Assembly (NCBI GenBank): GCA_050260415.1
Contig: JBLNCE010000065.1
Coordinates: forward strand, 1 to 58,329
Length of the DNA: 58,329 nt
Direction of reading: 5' to 3'
From: JBLNCE01 sp050260415
Lineage (GTDB): Bacteria > Bacillota > UBA4882 > JAAYXC01
Part shown: positions 24,709-33,844 of the stretch, one piece after another
How positions within the stretch are numbered: the first letter of the stretch is position 1
Layout: every line of letters begins with the position of its first letter
Notes under the pieces: model-generated
Database searches by the model: none
What the model saw: the letters and a program-made list of their open reading frames with translations, nothing else
Told to the model about the DNA's origin: nothing
Position numbers and translations under genes: made by a program

Positions 24709-25812
24709 TTGGCGATCATCGTCATCTCCGGTTATTACGGCGCGGGCAACATCGGGGACGAGGCCATCCTCGCGGCCATGCTGCAGGCATTGGCGCGCAC
24801 GCTGCCGGGGTCGGAGACCGTGGTCCTCTCCCGCGATCCCGCGGCGACCACGGCCGCTCACGGCGTGCCCGCCCTCCACCGCGGCCCCTGGCGGGACCTG
24901 CGCGCCAAGATGCGGCTCTTCCGCCGCGCCGACCTGCTCCTGAGCGGGGGCGGCGGCCTCCTGCAGGACAGCTACCCCAAGAGGTTCTTGCCCTTATCCG
25001 TGCTCTACTACCTATCCGTTTGCATACTGGCCAAACTTTGCGGCTGCAAGGTAATGTTCTATGCCCAGGGCGTGGGGCCGTTACGGGGCAGGCTCGCGCG
25101 CCGGCTCGTGCGCGCCGCGGGGAACCGGGCCGATCTGATCGCGGTTCGCGACGGGGATTCGGCCGCCCTCCTGCGGCGGCTCGGGGTGGATCGTCCGCCG
25201 ATCCACGTCACCGCGGACCCGGTTCTGGCCTGGCGGCCGGGGAGCGAAGGGGATATCGTTAGCCGGTACGGCTTGGGTCAAGGCCGGCCGTATATCGCCC
25301 TCGCCGTGCGGCCGTGGCCCGGTGATGAAGCTTATCTGGCAACCGTGGCGCGGCTTGCCGATCGGGCGGCGGCGGAATGGCAATGGCGCCCGGTCTTCGT
25401 GCCGTTTGCGCGGGAGACGGACCTCAAGGCGATCGCGCGCGCGCGCGCGTTCATGCGCGAGAGCGCGTCAGCGGTGGTCTTGCCGGACTTGACGCCGGCG
25501 GCGGCCTTTGCCGTCATCGCCCGGGCGCGGATGGTGCTCGGCGCGCGGCTGCACGCGGTTATCTTTGCCGCCCTGGCGGGCACGGTCCCGATCGGCCTGG
25601 CTTACGACCCGAAAGTCTCCGCTTTCCTGGCCGCGTTGGGCTTTCCGGAGTTGTCCTGTCCGTTGTCCACGGACGGAGAGACAATCTGGCGCATGCTCGC
25701 GTCGGCTGACAAAAGGCGGGACGCCATTATCGAAGCCATGGCGGCAAGAACGGCGGCTCTCGGCGAGCAAGCCCTCGGAAACGCCAGGCTCGCCGGGGAA
25801 CTGCTCCCATAA
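24709..25812 (+). CDS. csaB: Polysaccharide pyruvyl transferase CsaB
   Basis: A 367-residue enzyme that adds pyruvate ketals to secondary cell-wall polysaccharide, the ligand for SLH-domain proteins. The N-terminal motif ISGYYGAGNIGDEAILAAML and the segment LLLSGGGGLLQDSYPKRFLP are characteristic. GARLHAVIFAALAGTVPIGLAYDPKV near the C-terminus is the conserved GT-B-like active-site region. The start is TTG 24709 with GGGAGG upstream. In diderm Firmicutes this modification helps attach SLH-containing outer-membrane proteins to the wall, which fits the barrel proteins in this window. Confidence 0.9.
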   Translation: MAIIVISGYYGAGNIGDEAILAAMLQALARTLPGSETVVLSRDPAATTAAHGVPALHRGPWRDLRAKMRLFRRADLLLSGGGGLLQDSYPKRFLPLSVLYYLSVCILAKLCGCKVMFYAQGVGPLRGRLARRLVRAAGNRADLIAVRDGDSAALLRRLGVDRPPIHVTADPVLAWRPGSEGDIVSRYGLGQGRPYIALAVRPWPGDEAYLATVARLADRAAAEWQWRPVFVPFARETDLKAIARARAFMRESASAVVLPDLTPAAAFAVIARARMVLGARLHAVIFAALAGTVPIGLAYDPKVSAFLAALGFPELSCPLSTDGETIWRMLASADKRRDAIIEAMAARTAALGEQALGNARLAGELLP

Positions 25813-25860
25813 CCGGGGAGGGGCACACTCGGCGAGGGATGGACCGTTACTTTTGTTGGG

Positions 25861-25894
25861 TATCCCTTTTACTCAGGTAATAAAAGCCCGGATT
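25861..25894. repeat. 34-base repeat, copy 1
   Basis: An exact 34-base copy of the sequence at 57496-57529, same orientation. It is AT-rich against its surroundings and holds an imperfect palindrome with arms CTTTTAC and GTAATAAAAG. It lies 15 bases before the cinA start. Confidence 0.85.
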
Positions 25895-25908
25895 GAGGGG
25901 TTGGTCCT

Positions 25909-27180
25909 TTGCAGGCGGAGATAATCTGCATCGGCACAGAGTTGCTGCTCGGCGAGATCGTGGACACGAACGCCGCCTTTATCGCCGGGCGCCTGGCGGA
26001 ACTGGGTATCGACCTGTACTACAAAGCCACGGTCGGAGACAACCTGGCGCGCATTGTCGGCGAACTCAGGCGGGCATGGGAGAGATCGCGGGTCATCATC
26101 ACCTCGGGCGGGCTGGGGCCGACCCAGGACGACCTGACGCGCGAGGCGATCGCCGCCCTGCTCGGCGAGGAACTGGTCGTCGATCCCCGCGAGGTGGCCA
26201 AGATGCGGGAGTTCTTTGCCCGCCTGGGCCGGACCATGACGCCGAACAACGAACGGCAGGCAATGTTTCCGCCGTCCGCCTCCGCCCTGCCCAACCCGGA
26301 GGGCACCGCGCCCGGCCTGATGGTGGAGAAGGACGGCCGGTACCTGTTTGCTCTGCCCGGCGTGCCGGTGGAACTCGAACGCATGATGCGGCGGGAGGTC
26401 GAACCCAGGCTGCGCGCGGTCACCGGCGCGGTTCCCCTCTTCTCCCGGACCCTCCGCCTGGTGGGGATCGGTGAATCCGCCATGGCCCAAGCCGTGGCCG
26501 ATCTGATCGAGGAAGGACGCGCCCCGACGGTCGCCCCCTACGCCAAGCGGGGCGAGACGCGCTTGCGGTTGACCGTGCGCGCGGAGGACAAAGATCAGGC
26601 GGCGCGGATGATCGCCCCGGTGGAGGCCGAGATCCGGCGGCGGCTTGGGCGCCACGTCTTCGGCGCCGACGACGATACCCTGGAGGCGGTCGTGGGCGCG
26701 CTCCTATTGGAGCGGGGCCTGACCCTGGCAACCGCCGAGTCTTGCACCGGCGGCCTGATCGGCCATCGTCTGACGAGCGTCCCCGGCAGTTCCGCCTATT
26801 ACCGCGGCGGCGTGGTCGCGTATGACAATGCCGTCAAGACCGGCCTGCTCGGCGTACCCGAGGCCGTGCTGGCCTCCTATGGCGCGGTGAGCGAGGAGAC
26901 GGCCGCGCGTATGGCCGCGGGCGCCAGGGACAGGCTCGGCGCCGATGTGGGTCTCGCCACGACCGGCATCGCCGGCCCCGGCGGGGGGACCGAGACCAAG
27001 CCGGTCGGCCTGGTCTACCTGGCGCTGGCGGCGCCCGACGGCACGCGGGTAAGGCGGCAGCAATTCCCCTGGGACCGGAGCGGCAACAAGGAGATGGCGG
27101 CCCAGGCGGCGCTGGCGATGGTGTGGGAGTGGGCGCGCGGGGGGGACGGGGAGTGGAGGAGAGCGGGAGTAGAGGAGTAG
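25909..27180 (+). CDS. cinA: CinA family protein (damage/competence-inducible; nicotinamide-nucleotide amidase domain)
   Basis: A 423-residue two-domain protein. The N-terminal MoCF-like domain has EIICIGTELLLGEIVDTNAAF and VIITSGGLGPTQDDLTREA (about residues 1-170; COG1058 pyrophosphatase). The C-terminal PncC domain has TLATAESCTGGLIGHRLTSV and ATTGIAGPGGGTETKPVGLV (about residues 265-410) and deamidates NMN. The start is TTG 25909 after GAGGGG. In Firmicutes cinA usually sits just before recA; here thpR and recA come 7-8 kb later, after an apparent insertion. Confidence 0.95.
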   Translation: MQAEIICIGTELLLGEIVDTNAAFIAGRLAELGIDLYYKATVGDNLARIVGELRRAWERSRVIITSGGLGPTQDDLTREAIAALLGEELVVDPREVAKMREFFARLGRTMTPNNERQAMFPPSASALPNPEGTAPGLMVEKDGRYLFALPGVPVELERMMRREVEPRLRAVTGAVPLFSRTLRLVGIGESAMAQAVADLIEEGRAPTVAPYAKRGETRLRLTVRAEDKDQAARMIAPVEAEIRRRLGRHVFGADDDTLEAVVGALLLERGLTLATAESCTGGLIGHRLTSVPGSSAYYRGGVVAYDNAVKTGLLGVPEAVLASYGAVSEETAARMAAGARDRLGADVGLATTGIAGPGGGTETKPVGLVYLALAAPDGTRVRRQQFPWDRSGNKEMAAQAALAMVWEWARGGDGEWRRAGVEE

Positions 27181-27182
27181 AG

Positions 27183-27220
27183 ATGTGAAGGGGTGAACGG
27201 GTGTAAGGGTGAAGGGGTGA
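27183..27220. repeat. Degenerate GGGTGAA-type tandem repeat
   Basis: A G-rich run of GGTGAA/GGTGTAA/GGTGAC words, starting just after the cinA stop. No coding signal is seen. Confidence 0.5.
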
Positions 27221-27321
27221 CGCGGTTCGGGATTCATGATAGAGAGAGCAAGATGTGATACTTGCTTTGTGGTATAAGGGCAAAAATGCAACAGCTTTTC
27301 GCCAAGTCCACTCGTCCTACA

Positions 27322-27361
27322 TCCCCAGCCATAAGTCCGCGTCACGACTAATGGCTGGGGA
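27322..27361. repeat. Long near-perfect hairpin
   Basis: TCCCCAGCCAT (27322-27332) and ATGGCTGGGGA (27351-27361) are perfect inverted arms. Inside them AGTC and GACT also pair across a single A-A mismatch, leaving an 8-base loop. No T-tract follows on either strand, so it is not a standard terminator. It sits between cinA and the first gene of the inserted region. Confidence 0.75.
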
Positions 27362-27451
27362 CGTCGACCACGCGTGATTACCCGACATGCGCGCCATTTG
27401 GGCCGATAGTGGCCTTCCTGGCCGCTACGCGGGGATGATTGGAGGCAAAGT

Positions 27452-27904
27452 ATGTCTGACAGCGTTCTGAAGGTAATTCCTATGGAGTCAAAATTCATGC
27501 CCACACAAGAGGCGCAAGATCGGGCTGAGGAGTTCTTTTCTTCGCTATTTCCTGAAGCAGATGAAATTAGTATAGATATTTCGGAAGAGGTCATCTTCGT
27601 TGATCAGGGCGAGAATCTTGAAAGGGTGCTATGTCCTGCTTGCGGTGCAACTCTGGAGATGGACTGGTGGGTTGAAGTAATGAATGTTGCAGCAGAAGGT
27701 AAATTCTCTATTCTTGATGTCCAGCTACCATGTTGTGGCCTAAAGACGACCTTAAATGATTTGCGATATGAATGGCCAGCAGGTTTTGCCAGATTTGTGA
27801 TGGAAGCCAGAAACCCTGGTGCGTGTGAATTAGATGACCAATCGAAACAGCAATTAGAGTCTATCCTGGGCTGTAAGCTGCGTATTGTGAATGCTCTTTA
27901 TTAA
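27452..27904 (+). CDS. Hypothetical protein with a zinc-ribbon-like motif
   Basis: A 150-residue acidic soluble protein with no family that I can name. CPAC (about residues 61-64) and PCCG (about residues 93-96) could form a four-Cys zinc site. The C-terminus RNPGACELDDQSKQQLESIL is helical. GGAGG lies 7 bases before ATG 27452. Base composition is clearly more AT-rich than the genes on either side (AT-ending codons such as ATA, GAA, TTT), suggesting recent arrival. It is the first gene after cinA in the segment that separates cinA from thpR. Confidence 0.7.
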   Translation: MSDSVLKVIPMESKFMPTQEAQDRAEEFFSSLFPEADEISIDISEEVIFVDQGENLERVLCPACGATLEMDWWVEVMNVAAEGKFSILDVQLPCCGLKTTLNDLRYEWPAGFARFVMEARNPGACELDDQSKQQLESILGCKLRIVNALY

Positions 27905-28274
27905 GCGATGCCATCCGTGGCAGTTGATTGGGTGGCGCGCACGAATCGGGTAATACATAGACGTATTTCTGAAGTTGAGGCCGAAGAGAAAAGGCAGGGT
28001 CCAGAGCGACCTTGTCTCATACCACGTTGGTATCACCAACCCACAAACCCTCAATTTCAGAAACACGCTGTTGAACGAAACCGCGATGCCACACCGTTAT
28101 CTATGGAGTTTCAATCTCTCGTTTCCCGTTGTTGCCCCCGGCAATCAGAGCCGATCTTCGTGACAGCCATTTGAGCAAGAAGCCCTTTCCCACGGTTATT
28201 TCCCCATCCCGGACACACCACCCCCCTCCCCCAAGCCTCGTGGCCAGGCATCAGAATGAGCTATACGGTTTTAC

Positions 28275-28324
28275 AAAAAAACGGCGGCGATAAGCCCCGC
28301 GCATCAAACCACCGCGCCGCCGCC
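28275..28324 (-). terminator. Rho-independent terminator, minus strand
   Basis: On the minus strand GC-rich arms (plus positions 28315-28322 and 28282-28289, GGCGGCG-type) close a hairpin followed by seven T residues (28281-28275). Confidence 0.7.
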
Positions 28325-28327
28325 ATC

Positions 28328-28446
28328 CTACCCTTGCCGCGGCGGGGACAGATCACGGGCGTGTCCTTCGGGCCAATCGGTGTGCATGCATATCCCCGGG
28401 GCTTCGATTGAGAGATTGTAGCCCAGGTCGATGATCTGCGAATATG
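28328..28446 (-). pseudogene. Possible 3' remnant of an interrupted gene
   Basis: About 40 codons on the minus strand read like a genuine protein C-terminus (segments SQIIDLGYNLSIEAPGI and TDWPEGHARDLSPP), with about 70% GC at third positions. They end at a TAG 4 bases before the minus-strand terminator. No start codon with a ribosome site is found upstream, where the frame runs into low-quality sequence. I do not recognise the family. A deleted gene whose tail and terminator survive is the simplest reading. Confidence 0.3.
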
Positions 28447-28651
28447 CGGCCAGAGCCTTTGATGGAGACCGGGATCGAAGGACTGATGGAGAGATGAACA
28501 TTTTAAGTTTCCGCGGAGTCCATTTGAAGAAGGAGACGGTGGATTACAAAACCGATGCGGAGACAGACGGTTTGGTCCGCGGGTCTCGGTCCTGGATCCT
28601 GTCAGAGTTGCTAGATGATGGGAAGAATGATAACTATGGGAGTGAAAACCA

Positions 28652-30241
28652 ATGAGAGTCCGACTAAGGTCCTTGCTCCTCTTGGTGTCCTTAATGACTG
28701 GCGTTGCCGGCGGCGTCTCTTCAAGCGCGCTGTCGCCGCCGCCTCTGGTTCCCTTTGAGACCGCGGACTGGTCTACACCGGCAAATAACATCGATGCCCT
28801 GGTCGAGGCCGAGTTGGCAAAAGAAGGACTCAAGCTCGGCAACCCCAGTTCCGACCAGGTGTTCATCAGGCGGATCTACCTGGATATGCTCGGCACTCTG
28901 CCTCAGCCCGAGGAGGCGGAGGAGTTTTTCAAAGATCGCCGTCCCGAGAAAAGGCGAATACTCATCGACTCCCTCTTTGACCGAGCGGAGTACGCCGATT
29001 ACTGGTCCTTGAAATGGTGTGACCTGCTTAGAGTCAAGTCCGAGTTTCCCATCAACCTCTGGCCCAACGCTGTCCAGGCATATCATCGGTGGATCCGCGA
29101 TTCTCTGCGGGATAACATGCCCTATGATGATTTCGCCCGTACACTCCTGACTTCAAGCGGCAGCAACTTCCGGGTTCCCCAGGTCAACTTCTATCGGGCA
29201 ACCTCCGACCGTACTCCCCTGGGCATTGCCAAGGCTGTAACCCTCACCTTCATGGGCGCGCGGATGGAGAAATGGCCGGAAGAGCGGAAAGCCGGCATGG
29301 CGGCATTCTTTTCCGGAATTGCCTTCAAGAAGAGCCTGGAGTGGAAGGAGGAGATTGTCCTTCCCGATCCGGCCTTGTCGAAGCCTATAAAGGCTACGTT
29401 CCCCGATGGCGCCACCACCGTTATCTCCGCGGATACCGATCCGCGCCGGGTCTTTGCGGACTGGCTTATTACCCCCAAAAACCCCTGGTTTGCCAGGAAC
29501 ATCACCAACCGCATCTGGGCATGGACCATGGGCCATGGTATCATTCATGAGCCTGATGACATCAGGGTGGATAACCCCCCGGCCTGTCCCGAGCTCCTAT
29601 CATACCTCGAGGGTGAACTCGTAAGATCCGGTTACGATCTGCGTCACGTATACCGCCTCATCTTCAACTCCCGCACCTACCAGCAATCCTCTATTATACC
29701 GCAGGCGGCGTCGGAACCGCAGACGGCGCGGTTCGCGCGGTATACCGTGCGCAGGTTGGATGCCGAAGTGCTCATCGACGCGTTTTGCCGGCTGGGCGGC
29801 GATGGCGAGAGTTACTCCAGCCCTGTGCCAGAGCCTTTCACCTACATACCGAATGAAAACCGGACAATCGCTCTGGCGGACGGGAGCATCACCAGTCCTT
29901 TCCTCGCCACCTTTGGCCGTCCCGCCCGTGATACGGGATTGGTATCGGAGCGCAATAACGAGCCATCGGATACCCAGCGCCTGTATTTGCTAAACTCCGA
30001 ACAAGTACAGAGCCGGATCGAAAAGAGTCCGTATCTCAAGGCGTTGATTGCCTCGGCCAAGGGTAATCGCGCCAAACTGATAAACGGCACGTATCTTTTT
30101 CTCCTGTCCAGATACCCGACGGAAGATGAGATGCGCGTGGCGGATCGATATATGGTGAAGTCCGGATTAACGATCCAGCAGGCCGTAGCCGATCTGGCCT
30201 GGGCGCTCATTAACGGCAAAGAGTTTCTGTTTAGGCATTGA
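28652..30241 (+). CDS. DUF1549/DUF1553 (PSCyt2/PSD1) domain protein, short form
   Basis: A 529-residue exported protein with an N-terminal signal peptide (about residues 1-26). The DUF1549 part has FIRRIYLDMLGTLPQPEEAE and YADYWSLKWCDLLRVKSE. The DUF1553 part has ADWLITPKNPWFARNITNR, IHEPDDIRVDNPPACPELL and LIFNSRTYQQSS, ending in a PTEDEMRVADRY segment. Planctomycete homologues are usually longer and often carry a CxxCH haem domain; none is present here. GGGAG precedes ATG 28652. Molecular function is unknown for the family. It forms a likely operon with the DUF1501 and PPC genes. Confidence 0.88.
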   Translation: MRVRLRSLLLLVSLMTGVAGGVSSSALSPPPLVPFETADWSTPANNIDALVEAELAKEGLKLGNPSSDQVFIRRIYLDMLGTLPQPEEAEEFFKDRRPEKRRILIDSLFDRAEYADYWSLKWCDLLRVKSEFPINLWPNAVQAYHRWIRDSLRDNMPYDDFARTLLTSSGSNFRVPQVNFYRATSDRTPLGIAKAVTLTFMGARMEKWPEERKAGMAAFFSGIAFKKSLEWKEEIVLPDPALSKPIKATFPDGATTVISADTDPRRVFADWLITPKNPWFARNITNRIWAWTMGHGIIHEPDDIRVDNPPACPELLSYLEGELVRSGYDLRHVYRLIFNSRTYQQSSIIPQAASEPQTARFARYTVRRLDAEVLIDAFCRLGGDGESYSSPVPEPFTYIPNENRTIALADGSITSPFLATFGRPARDTGLVSERNNEPSDTQRLYLLNSEQVQSRIEKSPYLKALIASAKGNRAKLINGTYLFLLSRYPTEDEMRVADRYMVKSGLTIQQAVADLAWALINGKEFLFRH

Positions 30242-30286
30242 CCTGAGGTCACGGATTCAGGATTGAGGAAGGGAGATAAACCGAGG

Positions 30287-31588
30287 ATGAAGACCGTGGC
30301 AATTAGGATCGCATTGTTATCCGCTTTGGTCTGTGCGCTCGTGGCTACTCCGGTAGTCCGGGCGCGGGCGTCGTCCCCCGCGCCCAAAGCCAAGGCGGTC
30401 ATACAGATATGGATGTGGGGCGGACCTTCCCATCTGGACACCTTTGACCCAAAACCGGACGCCGGCTACGATTATACGGGCCCTCTCGATAAGGCCATCG
30501 ATACGAATGTGCCCGGGATCAAGATCAACGCCATGCTGCCCATGCTGGCGCAACAGGCCGACAAATACTCCATCATCCGCGGCATGACCCACGGAATTAG
30601 CGCCCACGAGACCGCAGCTTACATGATGCAGACGGGTCACGCGCCGGGAACCGGCGTGGTATACCCGTCCGCCGGCGCCATCGTGTCGTACTTCAAGGGC
30701 TATCGTGCCGGGTATAAGGGACTCATTCCGCCATACATAGTGCTCACCGAATTGCAGGGCCGCTTTGCGGAAGAAGGCTTTCTGGGCCCCCTCTACAAGC
30801 CCTTTGCGACAGGGGGCGATCCGAATCAACAGATCTTTACCGTCAGCGGCATTATTGCCAAGGGAATAACCGACAAAAGGCAGCAGGACCGCCGCCAACT
30901 CTTGCACGCTCTGGACACTCTGGGCGAGGCCATACCGGAACACCCCGATTTTAAACTCATGGACCAATACGAGGATAAGGCATATGAGCTCATCCTGGGC
31001 GAAACCCGCAGAGTATTCGACCTGTCCGAAGAGCCTAACGAGATCCGGGACAGGTACGGGCGGAACAAATTTGGCCAATCATGTCTGCAGGCCAGGCGAC
31101 TGGTAGAGCGCGGGGTGCCCTATCTGACCATCAACTACAACGGCTGGGACTCCCACAAGAATCATTTTCCGACCATGAACACGAAACTGCCGGAGTTCGA
31201 CCGGGCCGTGTCCGCCCTCCTCCAGGATCTCTCAGATAGAGGCCTGCTGGACTCCACCATCGTCTGGGTAGGGGGCGAGTTCGGGAGGACACCCAATGTA
31301 CTCTGGGAAGCTCCGTGGAATGGAGGCCGAAACCATTACGGCAACGCTTTCAGCGTGATCTTGGCCGGCGGGGGGTTCCGGGGCGGCCGCGTGGTGGGCG
31401 CTACCGATGCCAGGGGTGAAAGGGTGGTCGAGCGCCCTGTCTACCCGCAGGACCTGATCGGCAGCATCTTCGAACTCCTGGGCATAGACCCCGATGCTCC
31501 GCTGCCAAACCCCCTGGGGCTGGACCTCAGAGTCATGCCCTCCACGGGTGACGAGCCAGGCAAGGGCCGATTAAGAGAGATTATGTAA
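30287..31588 (+). CDS. DUF1501 (sulfatase-like) domain protein
   Basis: About 433 residues with an N-terminal signal sequence (about residues 8-28). DUF1501 belongs to the alkaline phosphatase/sulfatase fold. Motifs seen are IQIWMWGGPSHLDTFDPKP, LPMLAQQADKYSIIRGMTHG, LTINYNGWDSHKNHF and WVGGEFGRTPNV, ending PQDLIGSIFELLGIDPDAPL. DUF1501 genes are regularly paired with DUF1549/DUF1553 genes in Planctomycetes and Verrucomicrobia, as here. ATG 30287 is chosen; a TTG at 30263 is in frame but shows no better site. A role on sulfated or exported polysaccharide has been suggested for the family but is not shown. Confidence 0.88.
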   Translation: MKTVAIRIALLSALVCALVATPVVRARASSPAPKAKAVIQIWMWGGPSHLDTFDPKPDAGYDYTGPLDKAIDTNVPGIKINAMLPMLAQQADKYSIIRGMTHGISAHETAAYMMQTGHAPGTGVVYPSAGAIVSYFKGYRAGYKGLIPPYIVLTELQGRFAEEGFLGPLYKPFATGGDPNQQIFTVSGIIAKGITDKRQQDRRQLLHALDTLGEAIPEHPDFKLMDQYEDKAYELILGETRRVFDLSEEPNEIRDRYGRNKFGQSCLQARRLVERGVPYLTINYNGWDSHKNHFPTMNTKLPEFDRAVSALLQDLSDRGLLDSTIVWVGGEFGRTPNVLWEAPWNGGRNHYGNAFSVILAGGGFRGGRVVGATDARGERVVERPVYPQDLIGSIFELLGIDPDAPLPNPLGLDLRVMPSTGDEPGKGRLREIM

Positions 31589-31603
31589 GAGGAGGGTTCG
31601 GCC

Positions 31604-33802
31604 ATGAAGCGTTTCCGACCCATTCATTTCCTCGTTCTGTCGTCGATGCCGATCCTCGCGGGACTGGTAGCCATGTCAATACCGGCGCTGGGAGCCGGTC
31701 CCTATCTCGCCTATGTTTACCCCGCCGGAGGACAGCAAGGCGCCACCTTTTCCGTCACCATCGGCGGTCAAAGCCTCAGGGGAGTTACGGCGGCGGTGAT
31801 TAGCGGCGACGGCGTCAAAGCCTCGGTCGCAGGATATGTCCCGGCCGGCGGTCCCTTAAACGTCGCCCAACAGGATGCCCTGGGGCGGATGATCGATAAT
31901 CTGATCGGTATCGCTTCGGGAAAGAAGAACAAGGAGCCCGTCGCCGGTACGGTAAGACTGCCGGATCTCCCGGATCTGCGAAATCTCGACCAAAAGACCG
32001 TGCAAGAGCTAAGGGAGCTGAAAGATAAATACCTGAACCGCAAGAAGCGCCCCCAGCCTCCCATGGCGGAAGAGGTTACGCTTCAGATCACCATTGATGC
32101 CAAGGCATCTCCAGGAAACAGGGAGCTCCGGCTCCTTACCGCCAACGGGTTCAGCAATCCAGTGGTCTTCCAGATCGACAGCCTGCCGGAGTTCAGGGAG
32201 CCGGAGGCCTCGGTTGACAAGAGCAGCGACCATCTTTCCGCGACCTTATCCGGTGTGCCGGTGGTCCTCAACGGGCAGATTATGCCCGGAGACGTAGACC
32301 GATACTCCTTGCCGTTACGCCGCGGTCAAAAGCTAATCGCTCTGGCTTATGCGCGGACTCTCATTCCGTATCTGGCTGATGCCGTACCCGGATGGTTTCA
32401 GGCTGTCCTGGCCTTGTACGACGCCGAGGGTAGAGAGCTTGCTTATGTCGATGACTGCGGGTATGACCCCGACCCCGTTCTTACCTTCGAGGTACCGGAG
32501 GACGGGAGGTATCTCCTGGAGATCCGCGATTCCATATACAGAGGCAGAAGAGACTTTGTCTATCGCATCGCCGTGGGGGACGCCTCTCTCCTGCAGGCAA
32601 TGCTCCCCTCCGGCAGCCGGGGAGGCGTACAAGTAGGCGGCGGTAAAGTCAAGAACGGGGCTTCGTCCGCCGAAGCCCACCCCTTCCCCTCATGGAGTTC
32701 ATTGCCGATGGTGGCGGAGAAAGAGCCAAACGATACAGGCCGGCTGGCATCCGCCCTCTCCCTGCCCCAGACCGTGCGGGGCAGCATATCAAGGGCTGGA
32801 GATATCGACTATTATCGGTTCACCGGCAAAGCCGGCGATGAGATTGTCGCCGAGGTACTGGCGCGACGAACAGGCTCTCCCCTGGATTCGCTGCTGCGTT
32901 TGGTGGATGCAAACGGAACGGTCCTGGCATGGAACGATGATAGCATGGACAAGAGCGCGGGGCTCTTGACGCACCATGCCGATTCTTACATCAGATACCG
33001 CCTGCCGGTGACCGGTACATACACACTGCAGGTCTCCGATGCGCAACGGCACGGTGGTGAAGATTATACCTATTCCTTGCGCATCAGTCCGCCCATGCCT
33101 GATTTTGCCCTCTGGGTATCGCCCTCGGCTTCAAGCATCGCCACGGGAAACACGGCCGTCATTACTGTGGATGTATTAAGAGCCGATGGTTGGGACGGCG
33201 AAATAGAAGTGGCGCTGAAGGGGGCGCCGGCAGGATATTTCCTGGGCGGCGCCAAGATACCTCCCGGCCGTGACCAGATACGGATGACCTTAACAAAGCC
33301 TGTCAACAAACTTGAGCACATTCAGCTGGAGGGTCGAGCCGTAATCGGCGGGAAGACGATAACCCGTCCCGTCCAGCCCGCCGACCGGATGATGCAGGCC
33401 TTTGCCTACTACCATCTGGTACCCTCCGCCAATAGCAAGATCGCCGTGATCCGCAACAGTAAAAGCGCTCCGTCGATGAGCCTGTCCGTAAATGGAACCA
33501 TCCAGATCCCGGCCGGAAAGACGGTCGAGGTCAGGTGTACGATCGCACCCATGCCCACCGCACCCGTCCGTCTGGAGCTCAGGGAACCTCCGGCAGGCGT
33601 ATTCCTCAAGGAGACCCGGTGGCAGCCCGATGGTCCAGTGCTGGTGTTGGCCGCCGATGGCAAGTATACGGGCTATGCCGACAACCTCATCGTCGAGGCC
33701 TTCATCGATACGGAGACACCCGGCAAAGATGGTGGCCCTGCAACGAAGAAGAAGGTATCCATAGGTGTTTTACCGGCCATACCTATAAAGATTGTACCGT
33801 AG
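31604..33802 (+). CDS. Exported protein with PPC (bacterial pre-peptidase C-terminal) domains
   Basis: A 732-residue exported protein with a signal peptide (about residues 1-30, ending PALGA). An IPT-like N-terminal segment (YVYPAGGQQGATFSVTIGG) is followed by a charged helical insert with LRELKDKYLNRKKRP. Two beta-sandwich PPC-like repeats come next, the second marked by EKEPNDTGRLASALSLPQTV, GDIDYYRFTGKAGDEI and RYRLPVTGTYTLQV. The rest is beta-rich. No protease catalytic domain is present. PPC proteins of this shape follow DUF1553/DUF1501 gene pairs in Planctomycetes, so this is probably the third subunit of one exported system. Confidence 0.82.
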   Translation: MKRFRPIHFLVLSSMPILAGLVAMSIPALGAGPYLAYVYPAGGQQGATFSVTIGGQSLRGVTAAVISGDGVKASVAGYVPAGGPLNVAQQDALGRMIDNLIGIASGKKNKEPVAGTVRLPDLPDLRNLDQKTVQELRELKDKYLNRKKRPQPPMAEEVTLQITIDAKASPGNRELRLLTANGFSNPVVFQIDSLPEFREPEASVDKSSDHLSATLSGVPVVLNGQIMPGDVDRYSLPLRRGQKLIALAYARTLIPYLADAVPGWFQAVLALYDAEGRELAYVDDCGYDPDPVLTFEVPEDGRYLLEIRDSIYRGRRDFVYRIAVGDASLLQAMLPSGSRGGVQVGGGKVKNGASSAEAHPFPSWSSLPMVAEKEPNDTGRLASALSLPQTVRGSISRAGDIDYYRFTGKAGDEIVAEVLARRTGSPLDSLLRLVDANGTVLAWNDDSMDKSAGLLTHHADSYIRYRLPVTGTYTLQVSDAQRHGGEDYTYSLRISPPMPDFALWVSPSASSIATGNTAVITVDVLRADGWDGEIEVALKGAPAGYFLGGAKIPPGRDQIRMTLTKPVNKLEHIQLEGRAVIGGKTITRPVQPADRMMQAFAYYHLVPSANSKIAVIRNSKSAPSMSLSVNGTIQIPAGKTVEVRCTIAPMPTAPVRLELREPPAGVFLKETRWQPDGPVLVLAADGKYTGYADNLIVEAFIDTETPGKDGGPATKKKVSIGVLPAIPIKIVP

Positions 33803-33844
33803 AGATGTAAGTGGAATCGACGGCAGTGAGCGGTGGACCTGGCG

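Larger units (their letters stand above)
27905..28651. other. Gene-poor 747-base stretch before the DUF1549/DUF1553 gene
   Basis: No frame here has a ribosome site and a recognisable product. The first half is low in G on the plus strand and shows nothing. The second half holds a minus-strand terminator (28275-28324) and, just upstream of it on that strand, what looks like the 3' end of a lost gene. An 88-codon plus-strand frame from 27908 and a 201-codon minus-strand frame from 28866 have implausible composition. Confidence 0.6.

Noticed and set aside
27908..28174. 88-codon plus-strand frame after the zinc-ribbon gene
   Set aside because: No ribosome site, unusual residue composition, and no recognisable motif.
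28431..28655. 74-codon plus-strand frame overlapping the DUF1549/DUF1553 start by four bases
   Set aside because: The overlap looks operon-like, but there is no ribosome site and no protein-like pattern.
28261..28866. 201-codon minus-strand frame overlapping the DUF1549/1553 start
   Set aside because: Ser/Pro/Arg-rich shadow composition; it spans a terminator and has no ribosome site.
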